A stretch of DNA of 64,000 nt from Acidimicrobiales bacterium (GCA_035531755.1 DATKSK010000055.1:27601-91600); one strand, 5' to 3'. Counted from the stretch's first letter, positions 24,338 to 33,571 are shown. Program-made: numbers and translations. Notes: generated from the letters alone by a model not told the origin.

Positions 24338-24343
24338 AGCGTA
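24338..24343 (-). promoter_or_regulatory. -10 box of leaderless metG promoter
   Basis: TACGCT on the minus strand ends 6 nt before the metG GTG; no ribosome-binding site is present. Confidence 0.5.
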
Positions 24344-24407
24344 CCGACCACGGTCGGCGCTGCGGACCGGGCCCGCAAACCGGCCGGCGTCGGGGCCACC
24401 CCCGACC

Positions 24408-24947
24408 TCACCAGTTGGCCACGTGGCACGCCCCGTGCCCGGTGCGCTCGACGTAGCGCTGGTGGTAGGCCTCCGCCGGCCAGAAGGTGGAGGCCGTGGA
24501 GACCTCGGTGACGATCGGGCGCCGGAAGCGGGCCTGATGGCCGACGAGCGACTCCCGGACGAGCCGCTCCTGCTCGGCATCGTGCACGAAGACCGCCGAC
24601 CGGTACTGGGTCCCGACGTCGGGGCCCTGGCGGTCGGGCGTGGTCGGGTCGTGGTGGCGCCAGAACTCCTCGAGCAGCTGCTCGTACGAGACGCGCGCCG
24701 GGTCGTAGGTCACGAGCACCGCCTCGGCGTGCCCCGTCGCCCCCGAGCACACCTGCTCGTAGGTCGGCTGGAGCCTCGCCCCGCCCGTGTAGCCGGAGAC
24801 GGCGTCGACGACGCCCGGCACGCTCCGGAAGAAGTCCTCGACACCCCAGAAACAGCCCGCCGCGAACGTCGCCAGCGCCAGCCCTGCGGGGGCGTCACCC
24901 GGCTCCACCGGGGGTGCCTGGGTCGTGTCCGGTCCGAACCTCGCCAT
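24408..24947 (-). CDS. msrA: Peptide-methionine (S)-S-oxide reductase
   Basis: Repairs oxidised methionine in proteins. The 179-residue enzyme has the catalytic Cys32 in [13 protein letters not shown], and [47 protein letters not shown] and YHQRY are family blocks. A Cys near the C-terminus ([10 protein letters not shown]) may be the resolving one. The ATG has a GAGAGGA site 7 nt upstream. It lies between metG and rsmI on the same strand but with its own spacing of 75-120 bp on both sides. Confidence 0.95.
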   Translation of the reverse strand: MARFGPDTTQAPPVEPGDAPAGLALATFAAGCFWGVEDFFRSVPGVVDAVSGYTGGARLQPTYEQVCSGATGHAEAVLVTYDPARVSYEQLLEEFWRHHDPTTPDRQGPDVGTQYRSAVFVHDAEQERLVRESLVGHQARFRRPIVTEVSTASTFWPAEAYHQRYVERTGHGACHVANW

Positions 24948-25068
24948 CGTCAGTCCTCTCCCGGGCTCTCGTGCTCTCGTGCCCTCGTGCTCTGGGTGCG
25001 CGCCGGGTGCCCCCCGCACGCCGCCGGGGCGCGTCACCGCCCGCACCCCGGACCGTTCCAACCACTGC

Positions 25069-25950
25069 TCATGCCCCGTCATTCCGGCGCCGCGCCAACG
25101 CCGCCTCGTAGGCGCGCCGGCGGGGCACCCCCAGGTCCTGCGCCACGCGGGCCGCGGCGTCGCGCAGGGAATCGCCGGCGACGAGCCGGCGCCCCACGGC
25201 GTCGGCCACCTCGGCGTCACCGGGGACCTCCACCGACGCGGGGGCGCCCCCGAGCACCACGACGACCTCTCCCCGCACCTCGCGCTCCTCGAACGCCGCG
25301 GCCGCCGCCGCCAGCGACCCCCGCCACACCTCCTCGTGGAGCTTGGTCAGCTCGCGGGCCACGGCCACGGGGCGGTCGGGACCACAGACGCCCACGAGGT
25401 CGGCGAGGGTGGCCGCCAGCCGCCCGGGCGCCTCGAACACGACGACGGTGCTGGCCGACCCGGCCACGGCGTCGAGGCGCCGGCGCCGCTCGGCGCCCCG
25501 CCGGGGCAGGAACCCCTCGAAGCAGAACCGGTCGGTGGGAAGCCCGCTCACCACCACGGCCGTCACCACCGCGCTCGGGCCCGGCACCGCCGTCACGGTG
25601 ACGCCGGCGGCGACGGCCGCACCCACCAGCCGGCTTCCGGGGTCCGAGACGGCCGGCGTTCCCGCGTCGCTCACGACGGCGACGACCATGCCCGCGGCCA
25701 GGCGGGCGAGCACGTCATCGACGCGCGCCGCCTCGTTGTGGCCGTGCAGCGACAGCAGCCGCTTGCCGCTGATGCCGGCGTGGGCCAGCAGGGCCCGGGT
25801 GCGGCGGGTGTCCTCGCAGCACACCAGGTCCGCGCCCGCCAGGGCGAGGCGCGCCCGGGGCGAAAGGTCCCCGAGATTGCCGATGGGCGTGGCCACGAGG
25901 ACCAACGTGCCCCGGGCCCCGTCGACCCCGGCACCGTCGCCGGGATTCAT
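25069..25950 (-). CDS. rsmI: 16S rRNA (cytidine1402-2'-O)-methyltransferase
   Basis: Methylates the ribose of C1402 at the ribosomal P site using SAM. The 293-residue protein shows [48 protein letters not shown], the [30 protein letters not shown] block, and [14 protein letters not shown]-terminal helix-turn-helix-like segment ([20 protein letters not shown]) is normal for the family. It follows the DUF192 gene by 16 bp, suggesting one operon. Confidence 0.95.
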   Translation of the reverse strand: MNPGDGAGVDGARGTLVLVATPIGNLGDLSPRARLALAGADLVCCEDTRRTRALLAHAGISGKRLLSLHGHNEAARVDDVLARLAAGMVVAVVSDAGTPAVSDPGSRLVGAAVAAGVTVTAVPGPSAVVTAVVVSGLPTDRFCFEGFLPRRGAERRRRLDAVAGSASTVVVFEAPGRLAATLADLVGVCGPDRPVAVARELTKLHEEVWRGSLAAAAAAFEEREVRGEVVVVLGGAPASVEVPGDAEVADAVGRRLVAGDSLRDAAARVAQDLGVPRRRAYEAALARRRNDGA

Positions 25951-25966
25951 GGGGTGCCGCCGCCGG

Positions 25967-26311
25967 TCACCGGGGGTCGTGGAGCTCGAGCGTGTCGCCG
26001 ACGCGCAGGCCCCAGCGCTCGAAGGCCCCCGCCTCCGCTTCGAGCACGGTCCGGGCGCGCCGGCGCGGCAGGGTCATCCGCCACGGGGCGAGGCGGACGA
26101 CGTCGATCACGCACATCCGCTGGTCCAGGAACGCCACGTCGATGGCGAGGCGCATGGCGAAGCTGTGCACGGCGCGGGTGCGCGGCAGGATGAACGCGCC
26201 CTCGAAGGACGAGCGCCCCAACAGCCCGCGCATGCGCTCGGCGGACGTGACGGCGACCTCGGCGTTGGCCAGGACCACGCCGTCTCTCAGCAGCCACGTC
26301 GTCGAGGTCAC
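25967..26311 (-). CDS. DUF192 family protein
   Basis: A 114-residue protein of the widespread DUF192 family, a small beta-barrel of unclear function. The signature runs LANAEVAVTSAERMRGLLGRS, ILPRTRAVHSFAMRLAIDVAFLD and ALERWGLRVGDTLEL-like end (FERWGLRVGDTLEL). Most members are exported, but this one lacks a signal peptide. It sits between ychF and rsmI on the same strand, 16 bp from each, so it is probably part of a ychF-DUF192-rsmI operon. Confidence 0.88.
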   Translation of the reverse strand: MTSTTWLLRDGVVLANAEVAVTSAERMRGLLGRSSFEGAFILPRTRAVHSFAMRLAIDVAFLDQRMCVIDVVRLAPWRMTLPRRRARTVLEAEAGAFERWGLRVGDTLELHDPR

Positions 26312-26327
26312 GGCGGCTCCGTCGTGC

Positions 26328-27404
26328 TCACACGTTGAAACGGATCTCGAGGACGTCGCCGTCGGCCACCTCGTAGTCCTTGCCCTCGAGGCGGATCCGG
26401 CCCGCCGACTTGGCGGCGGCCCACGAGCCGAGCCCGATGAGCTCGTCCCAGTGGATCACCTCGGCCCGGATGAACCCCCGCTGCAGGTCCGAGTGGATGA
26501 CCCCGGCGCACTCCGCGGCGTTGGCACCGGACCGGAAGCTCCAGGCCCTCGACTCCTTGTCCCCCGTGGTGAAGAAGACGCGCCGCCCGAGCAGGAGGTA
26601 GGCGCTGCGCGCCACCCGGGCCAAGGCGCCGTCGCCGAGCCCGAGGCCCTCGAGGAGCTCGGATCGCTCCGCCGCCGTGAGCCGGGACGCCTCGGCCTCG
26701 AGCTGGATGCACGCCCCCAGCACCTCGCCGTGCGCCTCGAGCGCGTCGGCCACCGGCTCCACGAGCTCGTCGACGCGGCCGAGGTCGTCCTCCCCGAGGT
26801 TGACCACGGCGAGCACGGGCTTGTCGGTGAGGAGGAAGAGGTTCTTGCGCGCGGCGCGCTCGTCCGGGTCGAGCCCGGCACGGTACAGCGGGGTCCCCGC
26901 CGAGAGCACCGCGTGGGCGGCCTCCATGGCCGCCACCTCCGCCGCCAGGCTCTTGTCGGCCCGCGCCGCCTTGCGCCGCTTGTCGATCTGCGCCTCGATC
27001 GTGGCCATGTCGGCCAGCACCAGCTCGAGCTCGAGCGTGGCCAGCGCGTCCACGGGGTCGGTGTCACCGGGAACCTCGGGGTCCTCGAAGGCCCGCAGCA
27101 CCATGCACAGGGCGTCGACCTCGCGGATGCCGGCCAGGAAGCGGTTCCCGAGTCCCTCCCCCGCCGACGAGCCCGAGACCAGGCCGGCGATGTCCACCAC
27201 CTCCATCCCGGCGCGCACCACCTTGCGGCTGGCGCTCATGGTGGCCAGTGCGTCGAGGCGGGCGTCGGGGAGGGGGGCGACCGCCACCGAGGTCTCGGTG
27301 GTGGTGAAGGGATGGGGCGCCACCGGTGCGGCCGCGCCGGTCAGGGCGTTGAACAGCGACGTCTTGCCGGAGTTGGGGAGTCCGACGATGCCGAGCCGTT
27401 CCAT
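26328..27404 (-). CDS. ychF: Redox-regulated ATPase YchF (Obg family)
   Basis: P-loop NTPase that hydrolyses ATP and associates with ribosomes. The 358-residue protein has GLPNSGKTSLFNALTG (G1), the switch region FTTTETSVAVAPLPD, VDIAGLV (G3), an altered NLGEDD at the G4 place that gives ATP preference, a coiled coil near 120-170, and a C-terminal TGS domain ending RLEGKDYEVADGDVLEIRFNV. Length is normal. A TAGCGT box 7 nt before the ATG suggests a leaderless mRNA. Confidence 0.96.
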   Translation of the reverse strand: MERLGIVGLPNSGKTSLFNALTGAAAPVAPHPFTTTETSVAVAPLPDARLDALATMSASRKVVRAGMEVVDIAGLVSGSSAGEGLGNRFLAGIREVDALCMVLRAFEDPEVPGDTDPVDALATLELELVLADMATIEAQIDKRRKAARADKSLAAEVAAMEAAHAVLSAGTPLYRAGLDPDERAARKNLFLLTDKPVLAVVNLGEDDLGRVDELVEPVADALEAHGEVLGACIQLEAEASRLTAAERSELLEGLGLGDGALARVARSAYLLLGRRVFFTTGDKESRAWSFRSGANAAECAGVIHSDLQRGFIRAEVIHWDELIGLGSWAAAKSAGRIRLEGKDYEVADGDVLEIRFNV

Positions 27405-27411
27405 CGAGGAG

Positions 27412-27417
27412 ACGCTA
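27412..27417 (-). promoter_or_regulatory. -10 box of leaderless ychF promoter
   Basis: TAGCGT on the minus strand ends 7 nt before the ychF ATG. Confidence 0.5.
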
Positions 27418-27494
27418 CCGGCTGGCCGACCGGCCGATCTCCGCCGACGAGCCGGGCACCGGGCACATCGGTCGTGGCCGTCGGATGGGTCCGG

Positions 27495-27500
27495 TAACGT
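27495..27500 (+). promoter_or_regulatory. -10 box of the bL37 gene
   Basis: TAACGT ends 8 nt before the bL37 ATG. It is about 80 bp from the divergent ychF -10 box. Confidence 0.45.
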
Positions 27501-27508
27501 GGGACGCC

Positions 27509-27592
27509 ATGTCGAAACGCACCGTCAAGCGCAAGATCCGCAGCAAGAAGAAGGCCAACCACGGCAAGCGGCCCAACGCCGGCCGCGGCTGA
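27509..27592 (+). CDS. Large ribosomal subunit protein bL37
   Basis: A 27-residue, very basic protein starting MSKRTVKRKIRSKKK and ending in ANHGKRPNAGRG. The ANHGKRPN tail is the hallmark of actinobacterial bL37, found in mycobacterial 50S structures and absent from E. coli. It stands alone between ychF (divergent) and the phosphodiesterase gene (convergent). It is too short for most gene finders. Confidence 0.9.
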   Translation: MSKRTVKRKIRSKKKANHGKRPNAGRG

Positions 27593-27622
27593 GCCTCCGG
27601 CGGGAGCGCCCGGCGGGCCGGG

Positions 27623-28495
27623 TCAGGGGCGGTAGGTCAGCCCCCGGGCCGCCACCCGCGCCACCAGCGGTGTCGGCAGGTCCGAGATGATGCCGTCGAC
27701 GCCCAGGTCGAGCAGGCGGTCCATGGCGGCCACGTCGTTGACGGTCCACACGTGGACGGCCAGGCCGTGCTCGTGGGCGACGGCGACGAAGCGCTCGTCC
27801 ACGACGACGACATCGCCCTGGGTGGCCGGCACCTGCAGGGCGACGTGGGCCGTGGCGGGTGGGTCCTCCCCGCCGTTGATCGCCCGCCAGAAGGTGGCGA
27901 CGGCGAGGGTGCCGGCCGATATGGCGACGTCGGGCCCGAAGCGGGCGAACGACTCCGTGGCGATGTCGAGGAACGACGCCACGATGACGCGATCGAGGCC
28001 CCGGCGACCGGCGAGCTCCCGGGCGAGGAGTTCCTCGTAGGGCTTGACGGCGGGGGCCGTCTGCTTGATGTCGAGGTTGACCGCCACGTGCGGATGGTCG
28101 TCGAGGACGTCGAGGACCTCGGCCAAGGTGGCCACCCCGAACTCGCGCTCGTCGGGGGCCCGGCCGCGGTAGGGATAGGCGTCGGCGTCGAGGCCGGGCG
28201 TCTCGTCGCCCCCGGGCACGAACCAGTACGCGTTGTCGAGGGCGCGCACCTCCGCGAGGGTCATGGCGTGGATGGGCCCGTGGCCGTCCGTCGTGCGGTC
28301 GACGGTGCCGTCGTGGCACACCACGAGGTGGCCGTCGGCGGTGGCGTGGACGTCGAGCTCGATCCCGGTGACACCCAGCCCGAGCGCACGGCGCAGGGCG
28401 AACAACGTCGACGAGGGCGCTTCCCAGGCACCGCACTGGTGCGCGTAGGTGAGCACGCGGCGTCCCAGCCAGGGGTTGCCCGCGCCGCGCTCCAC
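27623..28495 (-). CDS. Glycerophosphodiester phosphodiesterase family protein
   Basis: Hydrolyses glycerophosphodiesters to an alcohol and glycerol 3-phosphate in family members. The 290-residue TIM barrel has TYAHQCGAWEAPSSTLFALRRAL, GIELDVHATADGHLVVCHDGTVDRTTDGHG with metal Glu and Asp and catalytic His, and VNLDIKQTA. The usual AHRG start of the active site is AHQ here, so the phosphate-contacting Arg is missing; AHQ-type members are common in actinobacteria, and their substrate may differ. No signal peptide. GTG start; it diverges from the gene at 28523 with only 27 bp between. Confidence 0.85.
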   Translation of the reverse strand: MERGAGNPWLGRRVLTYAHQCGAWEAPSSTLFALRRALGLGVTGIELDVHATADGHLVVCHDGTVDRTTDGHGPIHAMTLAEVRALDNAYWFVPGGDETPGLDADAYPYRGRAPDEREFGVATLAEVLDVLDDHPHVAVNLDIKQTAPAVKPYEELLARELAGRRGLDRVIVASFLDIATESFARFGPDVAISAGTLAVATFWRAINGGEDPPATAHVALQVPATQGDVVVVDERFVAVAHEHGLAVHVWTVNDVAAMDRLLDLGVDGIISDLPTPLVARVAARGLTYRP

Positions 28496-28522
28496 CGTGT
28501 CAACGGTAGCCTCTGGCGCGCC

Positions 28523-29137
28523 ATGCTCGACCACATCCTGGTTGACCTCATCACCCAGACCCGCAGCGCGCTCGAAGACGCCCTGTTGCAGCGACAGGCG
28601 GTCGAGGAGCGTTTCCAGGTCGACGTGTTCCTCGGGGACGTGTCCTGGGAGACGTCGTACTCGCTCCCCGGCGAGGAGCAGCCTCCGCGTGTCCGTGCCG
28701 ACCTGTCGCTCGACTGGCCGACATGGAGCCAGAGCGCCTACCGGTCGTGGTCGATCGGCGAGCCGCCCGTCGACCTGCCCGAGGTCGTGCTCGAGATCAC
28801 CCTGCGCGTGCAGCGCCTGGCCGCCATGCCGGACCTCGACGCCGTCGTGGCCTGCCTCCCCGAGGAGAGCCCCGCCATCGGCGCCGACACGCTCGTGCGG
28901 GCCGCCCCCGTGGTGGAGCAGGTCTACGAGCCGGCCGGTGGTGGCCTGCGCTTCGCCGTGGAGACGACGTACCAGGGAACGCTGCGGCTGGACGAGGCCG
29001 CCCTCGAGGACGCCTCGTCGCTCGCCGGGCCGGTCGGGGCGCTCGGCCGGTGGGTGGCGTCGGTGCTCGTGCGGCTGGGGGACCTGGAGCTCACGTACCT
29101 GCCACCGGAGGCGTCGGCGGGCGACGGCGGCCACTGA
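28523..29137 (+). CDS. Conserved-looking protein of unknown function
   Basis: A 204-residue soluble protein that I cannot place in a family. It starts MLDHILVDLITQTRSALEDAL, continues with ERFQVDVFLGDVSWETSYSLPGE and alternating hydrophobic strands (RVRADLSLDWPTWSQ, LRFAVETTYQGTLRL), and ends with a helix (LGRWVASVLVRLGDLELTYL) and a short Gly/Asp tail. This looks like a beta-rich domain between two helices. No Cys cluster, signal or membrane segment. A TAGCCT box lies 10 nt before the ATG. It is divergent from the phosphodiesterase. Confidence 0.72.
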   Translation: MLDHILVDLITQTRSALEDALLQRQAVEERFQVDVFLGDVSWETSYSLPGEEQPPRVRADLSLDWPTWSQSAYRSWSIGEPPVDLPEVVLEITLRVQRLAAMPDLDAVVACLPEESPAIGADTLVRAAPVVEQVYEPAGGGLRFAVETTYQGTLRLDEAALEDASSLAGPVGALGRWVASVLVRLGDLELTYLPPEASAGDGGH

Positions 29138-29146
29138 GGGACCCAA

Positions 29147-29174
29147 GCACCTGGACCCGAGCACCTGGACCCGA
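29147..29174. repeat. 14-bp tandem repeat, two copies
   Basis: GCACCTGGACCCGA occurs twice in direct contact, with a third partial copy, between two convergent genes. No function is evident. Confidence 0.8.
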
Positions 29175-29187
29175 GCACCCCACCCGC

Positions 29188-30231
29188 TCAGAGCAGGCCG
29201 GCCTCCACCGCCAGGGCACGCAGGTCGGCCTGGGGCCGGGCACCGACGTGGGAGATGACCTCGGCCGCGCACAGGCCGCCCAGCCGGGCGCAGCGCTCGG
29301 GGTCCTGCCCGTTCGTGAGGCCGTGGAGGAAACCGGCGGCATAGAGGTCGCCGGCCCCGGTCGTGTCGACCACGCGCTCGACGGGGTCGGCGGGGATGGC
29401 GACGGGCCCCGACGCGGTGACCACCACGGACCCGAGCGGCCCGCGGGTGAGGGCGGCGAGCAGCCCAGTCTCCTCGACCGCGGCCAGCGCGGCGTCGAAG
29501 GTGGCCGCGCCGAAGAGCAGCGTCGTCTCGTCCTCGTTGGCGAAGAGCACGTCCACCTCGCCGTGCAGCAGCTCCAGGAACTCCCGCTGGTGCCGCTGCA
29601 CGCAGAAAGGATCGGAGACGCTCAGGGCCACGAGCGCGTCGTTGGCATGGGCGAGCTCCATGGCCCGGCGCATGGCGGCCTTGGCCGGGCCGAGGTCCCA
29701 CAGGTACCCCTCCAGGTAGACGACCTGGGCCCGGGCCACGAGCTCCTCGTCGAGGTCCTCGGGCCCGAGCGTCGCCGCCACGCCGAGGTGGGTGGCCATG
29801 GTGCGCTCGCCGTCCTCGGTCACGAGGACCAGGCACCGCCCGGTGGCGCGGTCGGCGGCGGGGTCGCCGGACGGCTCCACCGGCGCCACCCGGGACATGG
29901 TGACCCCCGCCGCCGTGATGTCGTGGAGGAACACCTCCCCCAGCTCGTCGGCGGCCACCTTGCCGAGGTAGCCGACCCGGCCGCCGAGCGCGGCCACCCC
30001 CACGGCGGTGTTGGCGGCCGAGCCGCCGGAGACCTCGACGGCCGGGCCCATGGCCGCGTAGACCGAGGCCGCCCTCGCCAGGTCGACCAAGGTCATCGAC
30101 CCCTTCGCCATGTCGAGCCGGCGCAGGTCGTCGGCGGTCGCGGTCGTCAGGACGTCGACGAGAGCCGAGCCGATGGCGACGACGTCGAGGGGCGCCCGGC
30201 GCCCGGCAGCGGTGGGGGGAGCGTCGGTCAC
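29188..30231 (-). CDS. PfkB-family carbohydrate/adenosine kinase
   Basis: Phosphorylates a sugar or nucleoside. The 347-residue protein has the PfkB N-terminal signature in EVSGGSAANTAVGVAALGGRVGYLGKVAADELG and the C-terminal one in VVDTTGAGDLYAAGFLHGL, whose Asp is the catalytic base. The NEDETTLLFG block and overall length resemble the adenosine kinase-like branch; the substrate is unproven. GTG start with a TAGCTT box 8 nt upstream. It is divergent from the aminopeptidase gene with about 60 bp between. Confidence 0.88.
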   Translation of the reverse strand: MTDAPPTAAGRRAPLDVVAIGSALVDVLTTATADDLRRLDMAKGSMTLVDLARAASVYAAMGPAVEVSGGSAANTAVGVAALGGRVGYLGKVAADELGEVFLHDITAAGVTMSRVAPVEPSGDPAADRATGRCLVLVTEDGERTMATHLGVAATLGPEDLDEELVARAQVVYLEGYLWDLGPAKAAMRRAMELAHANDALVALSVSDPFCVQRHQREFLELLHGEVDVLFANEDETTLLFGAATFDAALAAVEETGLLAALTRGPLGSVVVTASGPVAIPADPVERVVDTTGAGDLYAAGFLHGLTNGQDPERCARLGGLCAAEVISHVGARPQADLRALAVEAGLL

Positions 30232-30239
30232 AGCCCGGC

Positions 30240-30245
30240 AAGCTA
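30240..30245 (-). promoter_or_regulatory. -10 box of the PfkB kinase gene
   Basis: TAGCTT on the minus strand ends 8 nt before the GTG start. Confidence 0.42.
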
Positions 30246-30278
30246 GCCCGCCGAGCCGGTGGCGCGATCCAGCCCGGG

Positions 30279-30284
30279 TAGCCT
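30279..30284 (+). promoter_or_regulatory. -10 box of leaderless aminopeptidase promoter
   Basis: TAGCCT ends 7 nt before the aminopeptidase ATG; no ribosome-binding site is seen. Confidence 0.48.
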
Positions 30285-30291
30285 GCCCACG

Positions 30292-32925
30292 ATGACCGAG
30301 ACGAGCGTGAGCGGACGCGTCGACCCGTCGGCGGAGCACCGGCTGCCCTACAGCGTCGAGCCGCAGCGCTACGACCTGCGGCTCGCCCCCGACCTCGAGG
30401 CCGCGACCTTCGCCGGGGACGTCCGCATCGAGGTGGTCGTCCACGACACCGTGCCCGAGATCGTCATGCATGCCGCCGAGCTGTCCGTGGCGTCGGCCCA
30501 CCTCGAGCGCGCCGGCGAGGAACCCCGGGCGCTCGACGTCCGCCTCGACGCCGAGACCGAACGGCTGGTCCTCGCGCCCGCGGCGCCGCTCGACCCGGGC
30601 CCGGCGGTCATCGCCATCGAGTTCACGGGTGTGCTCAACGACAAGCTGCACGGCTTCTACCGCTCGGCGTTCACCGACGCCGACGGGACGACGCGGGTGG
30701 TGGCCACGACCCAGTTCGAGGCGACCGACGCCCGGCGCGCCTTCCCGTGCTTCGACGAGCCCGACCGCAAGGCCGTGTTCTCGGTCACGCTCGACATCCC
30801 CCCGGGGCTCGCGGGCTACTCCAACGGCCCCGAGGTGGCGGAGTCGCTCCTCCCCACCGGCGGCCGCCGGGTGCGCTTCGGCGACACCATCCCCATGTCG
30901 ACGTACCTGGTGGCGTTCATCGTGGGCCCCCTGGTGGCGACGGACCCCCTCGATGTCAGGGGCACACCGGTGCGGATCGTGCACGTGCCGGGCAAGGACG
31001 GCCTCACGTCCTTCGCCCTCGACGCCGCCGCCCACGCCCTGGAGTTCTTCGCCGAGTGGTTCGGGATCGACTACCCCGGCGAGAAGCTCGACCTCGTGGC
31101 GATCCCCGACTTCGCCTTCGGGGCGATGGAGAACCTGGGGTGCGTGACGTTCCGCGAGGCCGTGCTGCTCGTCGACCCCGAACGGGCGTCGCGCCTGGAG
31201 CTCGAGCGCGTGGCGGACGTCATCTCCCACGAGATCGCCCACATGTGGTTCGGCGACCTCGTCACCATGCGCTGGTGGAACGGCATCTGGCTCAACGAGG
31301 CCTTCGCCACGCTCATGGAGCTGCTGTGCGTCGACCACTTCCGGCCCGAGTGGCAGCGGTGGGTGTCGTTCGGCATCGAGCGCGACGCGGCCATGGCGAC
31401 CGACGCGCTGCACGCCACCCGGCCGGTCGAGTACCCGGTGGGGCCACCCGAGGAGGCCCAGGGGATGTTCGACGTCCTCACCTACCAGAAGGGTGCCGGC
31501 GTGCTGCGCATGCTCGAGCGCTACCTGGGGGAGGACGCGTTCCGCGAGGGCATCCGGCGGTACCTGCGCGCCCACCGCTTCGGCAACACCGAGACGGTCG
31601 ACCTGTGGGAGGCCATCGAGGACGCCAGCGGTGCCCCGGTGCGCGACATCATGGGCAGCTGGATCCTGCAGGGTGGGTTCCCCCTCGTCACCGTGGACGG
31701 CGGCGCCGGCGCCGGCGACGGGTCAGCCCGGCCCGGCGGCGCCGTGGTGCTCACGCAGGAGCCGTTCTCCTACGCGCCGGCGACGGGGCCGAGCGCCATC
31801 GGGTCGACGTGGTCGGTGCCCGTCATCGCCAGGGCACCGGGGGGCGGCGAGGCCCGGCTCCTGCTCGGCGCCGGAGCCGAGACCCTCGACCTCGGCGGCC
31901 CGCCCGACGCGCCGGTCGTGGTCAACGCCGGCGGCTCGGGCTACTACCGCGTGCGGTACGCCCCCGAGCACCTGCGTCGTCTGGCCGACACCATGGGCTC
32001 GCTCGACCTGCTGGAGCGCTTCAACCTCCTCGGTGACACGTGGGCGGCGGTCGTCGGGCGGCGCGCCGCGCTGCCGGGCTTCCTCGTCCTGGCCGAGTCG
32101 CTCGGCGCCGAGCCCGATCCCGACGTGTGGGCCCAGGTCACCGGCGCCCTGTCGTTCCTCGACCACGCCGTCGACGACGACGCCCGGCCGCACCTGGCCG
32201 CCTACACCCGCGCCCTGCTGGGCGGCGTGCTGGCGCGCCTCGGATGGGAGCCCCGCGCCGGCGACGGCCCCCGGACCCCGACGCTGCGGGCCCAGGTCGT
32301 GGGCGCGCTGGGCACCGTGGGCCAGGACGCGGCAGTGCGCGCCGAGGCGCGCCGGCGCCTCGAGGCCGCCGGCCGCGGCGAGCTCGTCCCCGACCCCGAC
32401 CTCGCCTCGGCTCTGCTCGGCGTGGTGGCGGCCGGCGGCGGGCCCGAGGACTTCGAGGCCTTCCTGGAGCGGTACCGCCACCCCGCCACGCCGCAGGAGG
32501 AGATGCGCTACCTCTACGCGTTGGCCGGGTTCCCCGACGAGTCCCTGGCGGCGCGCGCCTTCGAGCTCGCCGGCACCGAGGTGCGCACGCAGAACGCCCC
32601 GTTCCTGGTGCACCTCCTGCTGGCCAACCGCACCGTCGGCCCGGCCACGTGGGCTCGGGTGCGCGACTCATGGGACGCGCTGCGCGCCCGCATCCCCGCC
32701 AACATCCTGCCCCGCATGCTCGACGGCGTGAAGCTGCTGTGCCGCCACCCGTCCCTGGCCGAGGAGATCCGGGTGTTCGTGAACGCCCACCCCCTCCCGA
32801 CCGGACAGAGAACGGTCGACCAGACGCTCGAGCGGCTCGCCGTCAACGTGGCGCTGGCGGCCGCCCTCGGCGACACGGTGACGGCCGACCTCGACGCCGG
32901 GGTCGAGCGCCTGGGCGCGCGCTGA
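30292..32925 (+). CDS. M1-family zinc aminopeptidase (aminopeptidase N-like)
   Basis: Removes N-terminal residues from peptides in the cytoplasm. The 877-residue protein has the M1 layout: beta-domain with FEATDARRAFPCFDEPDRKAVF, the substrate-binding GAMENLG, the zinc site HEIAHMWFGDLV (His313, Glu314, His317) with third ligand Glu336 in LNEAFA, and a long helical C-terminal ERAP1-like domain. It resembles mycobacterial PepN in size. Slightly Gly/Pro-rich insert near 475-500. The -10 box 7 nt before the ATG supports the start. No signal peptide. Confidence 0.94.
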   Translation: MTETSVSGRVDPSAEHRLPYSVEPQRYDLRLAPDLEAATFAGDVRIEVVVHDTVPEIVMHAAELSVASAHLERAGEEPRALDVRLDAETERLVLAPAAPLDPGPAVIAIEFTGVLNDKLHGFYRSAFTDADGTTRVVATTQFEATDARRAFPCFDEPDRKAVFSVTLDIPPGLAGYSNGPEVAESLLPTGGRRVRFGDTIPMSTYLVAFIVGPLVATDPLDVRGTPVRIVHVPGKDGLTSFALDAAAHALEFFAEWFGIDYPGEKLDLVAIPDFAFGAMENLGCVTFREAVLLVDPERASRLELERVADVISHEIAHMWFGDLVTMRWWNGIWLNEAFATLMELLCVDHFRPEWQRWVSFGIERDAAMATDALHATRPVEYPVGPPEEAQGMFDVLTYQKGAGVLRMLERYLGEDAFREGIRRYLRAHRFGNTETVDLWEAIEDASGAPVRDIMGSWILQGGFPLVTVDGGAGAGDGSARPGGAVVLTQEPFSYAPATGPSAIGSTWSVPVIARAPGGGEARLLLGAGAETLDLGGPPDAPVVVNAGGSGYYRVRYAPEHLRRLADTMGSLDLLERFNLLGDTWAAVVGRRAALPGFLVLAESLGAEPDPDVWAQVTGALSFLDHAVDDDARPHLAAYTRALLGGVLARLGWEPRAGDGPRTPTLRAQVVGALGTVGQDAAVRAEARRRLEAAGRGELVPDPDLASALLGVVAAGGGPEDFEAFLERYRHPATPQEEMRYLYALAGFPDESLAARAFELAGTEVRTQNAPFLVHLLLANRTVGPATWARVRDSWDALRARIPANILPRMLDGVKLLCRHPSLAEEIRVFVNAHPLPTGQRTVDQTLERLAVNVALAAALGDTVTADLDAGVERLGAR

Positions 32926-32983
32926 GCGCCGGCCGGGACCGAGGCCGGGGAACCCCCACGCGGCCGACCGGCGAGGCCTCCCC

Positions 32984-33571
32984 GTGAGCCTGTCGATCGT
33001 GGCCATCACGTTCGGGCTCATCTTCGTGGCCGAGCTCCCCGACAAGACGATGATCGCCACCATCGTGATGTCGAGCCGCTACCGGCCGCTGCCCGTGTGG
33101 ATCGGGGCGGCCGCGGCCATGGTGGTCAACTCGGGGGTGGCGGTGGCGGCGGGCCGGCTCCTCGAGCTGCTCCCCCACCGTGCCGTCGAGGCGGTGGTGG
33201 CCGTGTTCTTCGCGGCGGGCGCCCTCTATCTCCTGCTCGTCAAGGAGAAGGTCGAGGAGGAACACGGCGAGCGCGAGGCGCAGAAGGTGCGCTCGGCCCG
33301 GCACGTCGCCCTGGCCTCGTTCACGGTCATCGTCGTGGCGGAGCTCGGCGACCTCACCCAGATCCTCACGGCCAACCTCGCCGCGCACTACCACAGCCCT
33401 CTGTCGGTCTTCGTGGGCTCCGCGGCCGCTCTCGTGGCGGTGATGGGCGTCGGCGTCGTCGGGGGGCGCGTCCTGCTGCGCGTCCTCCCACTCGCCACGA
33501 TCCGCAAGGTGGCGGGCGTCGTCCTGGCGGGCTTCGCCGTCTACAGCGCGGTGACGGTGGCGACGTCGTGA
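32984..33571 (+). CDS. GDT1/TMEM165-family cation transporter
   Basis: A 195-residue membrane protein of the UPF0016/GDT1 family, which moves Mn2+ or Ca2+ against protons. Two repeated halves each bring a helix with the family motif: VAELPDKTMIATIV near residue 12 and VAELGDLTQILTAN near residue 118. A charged loop (KEKVEEEHGEREAQKVR) separates them. About six helices in total. GTG start, 58 bp after the aminopeptidase gene, possibly the same transcript. Confidence 0.88.
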   Translation: MSLSIVAITFGLIFVAELPDKTMIATIVMSSRYRPLPVWIGAAAAMVVNSGVAVAAGRLLELLPHRAVEAVVAVFFAAGALYLLLVKEKVEEEHGEREAQKVRSARHVALASFTVIVVAELGDLTQILTANLAAHYHSPLSVFVGSAAALVAVMGVGVVGGRVLLRVLPLATIRKVAGVVLAGFAVYSAVTVATS

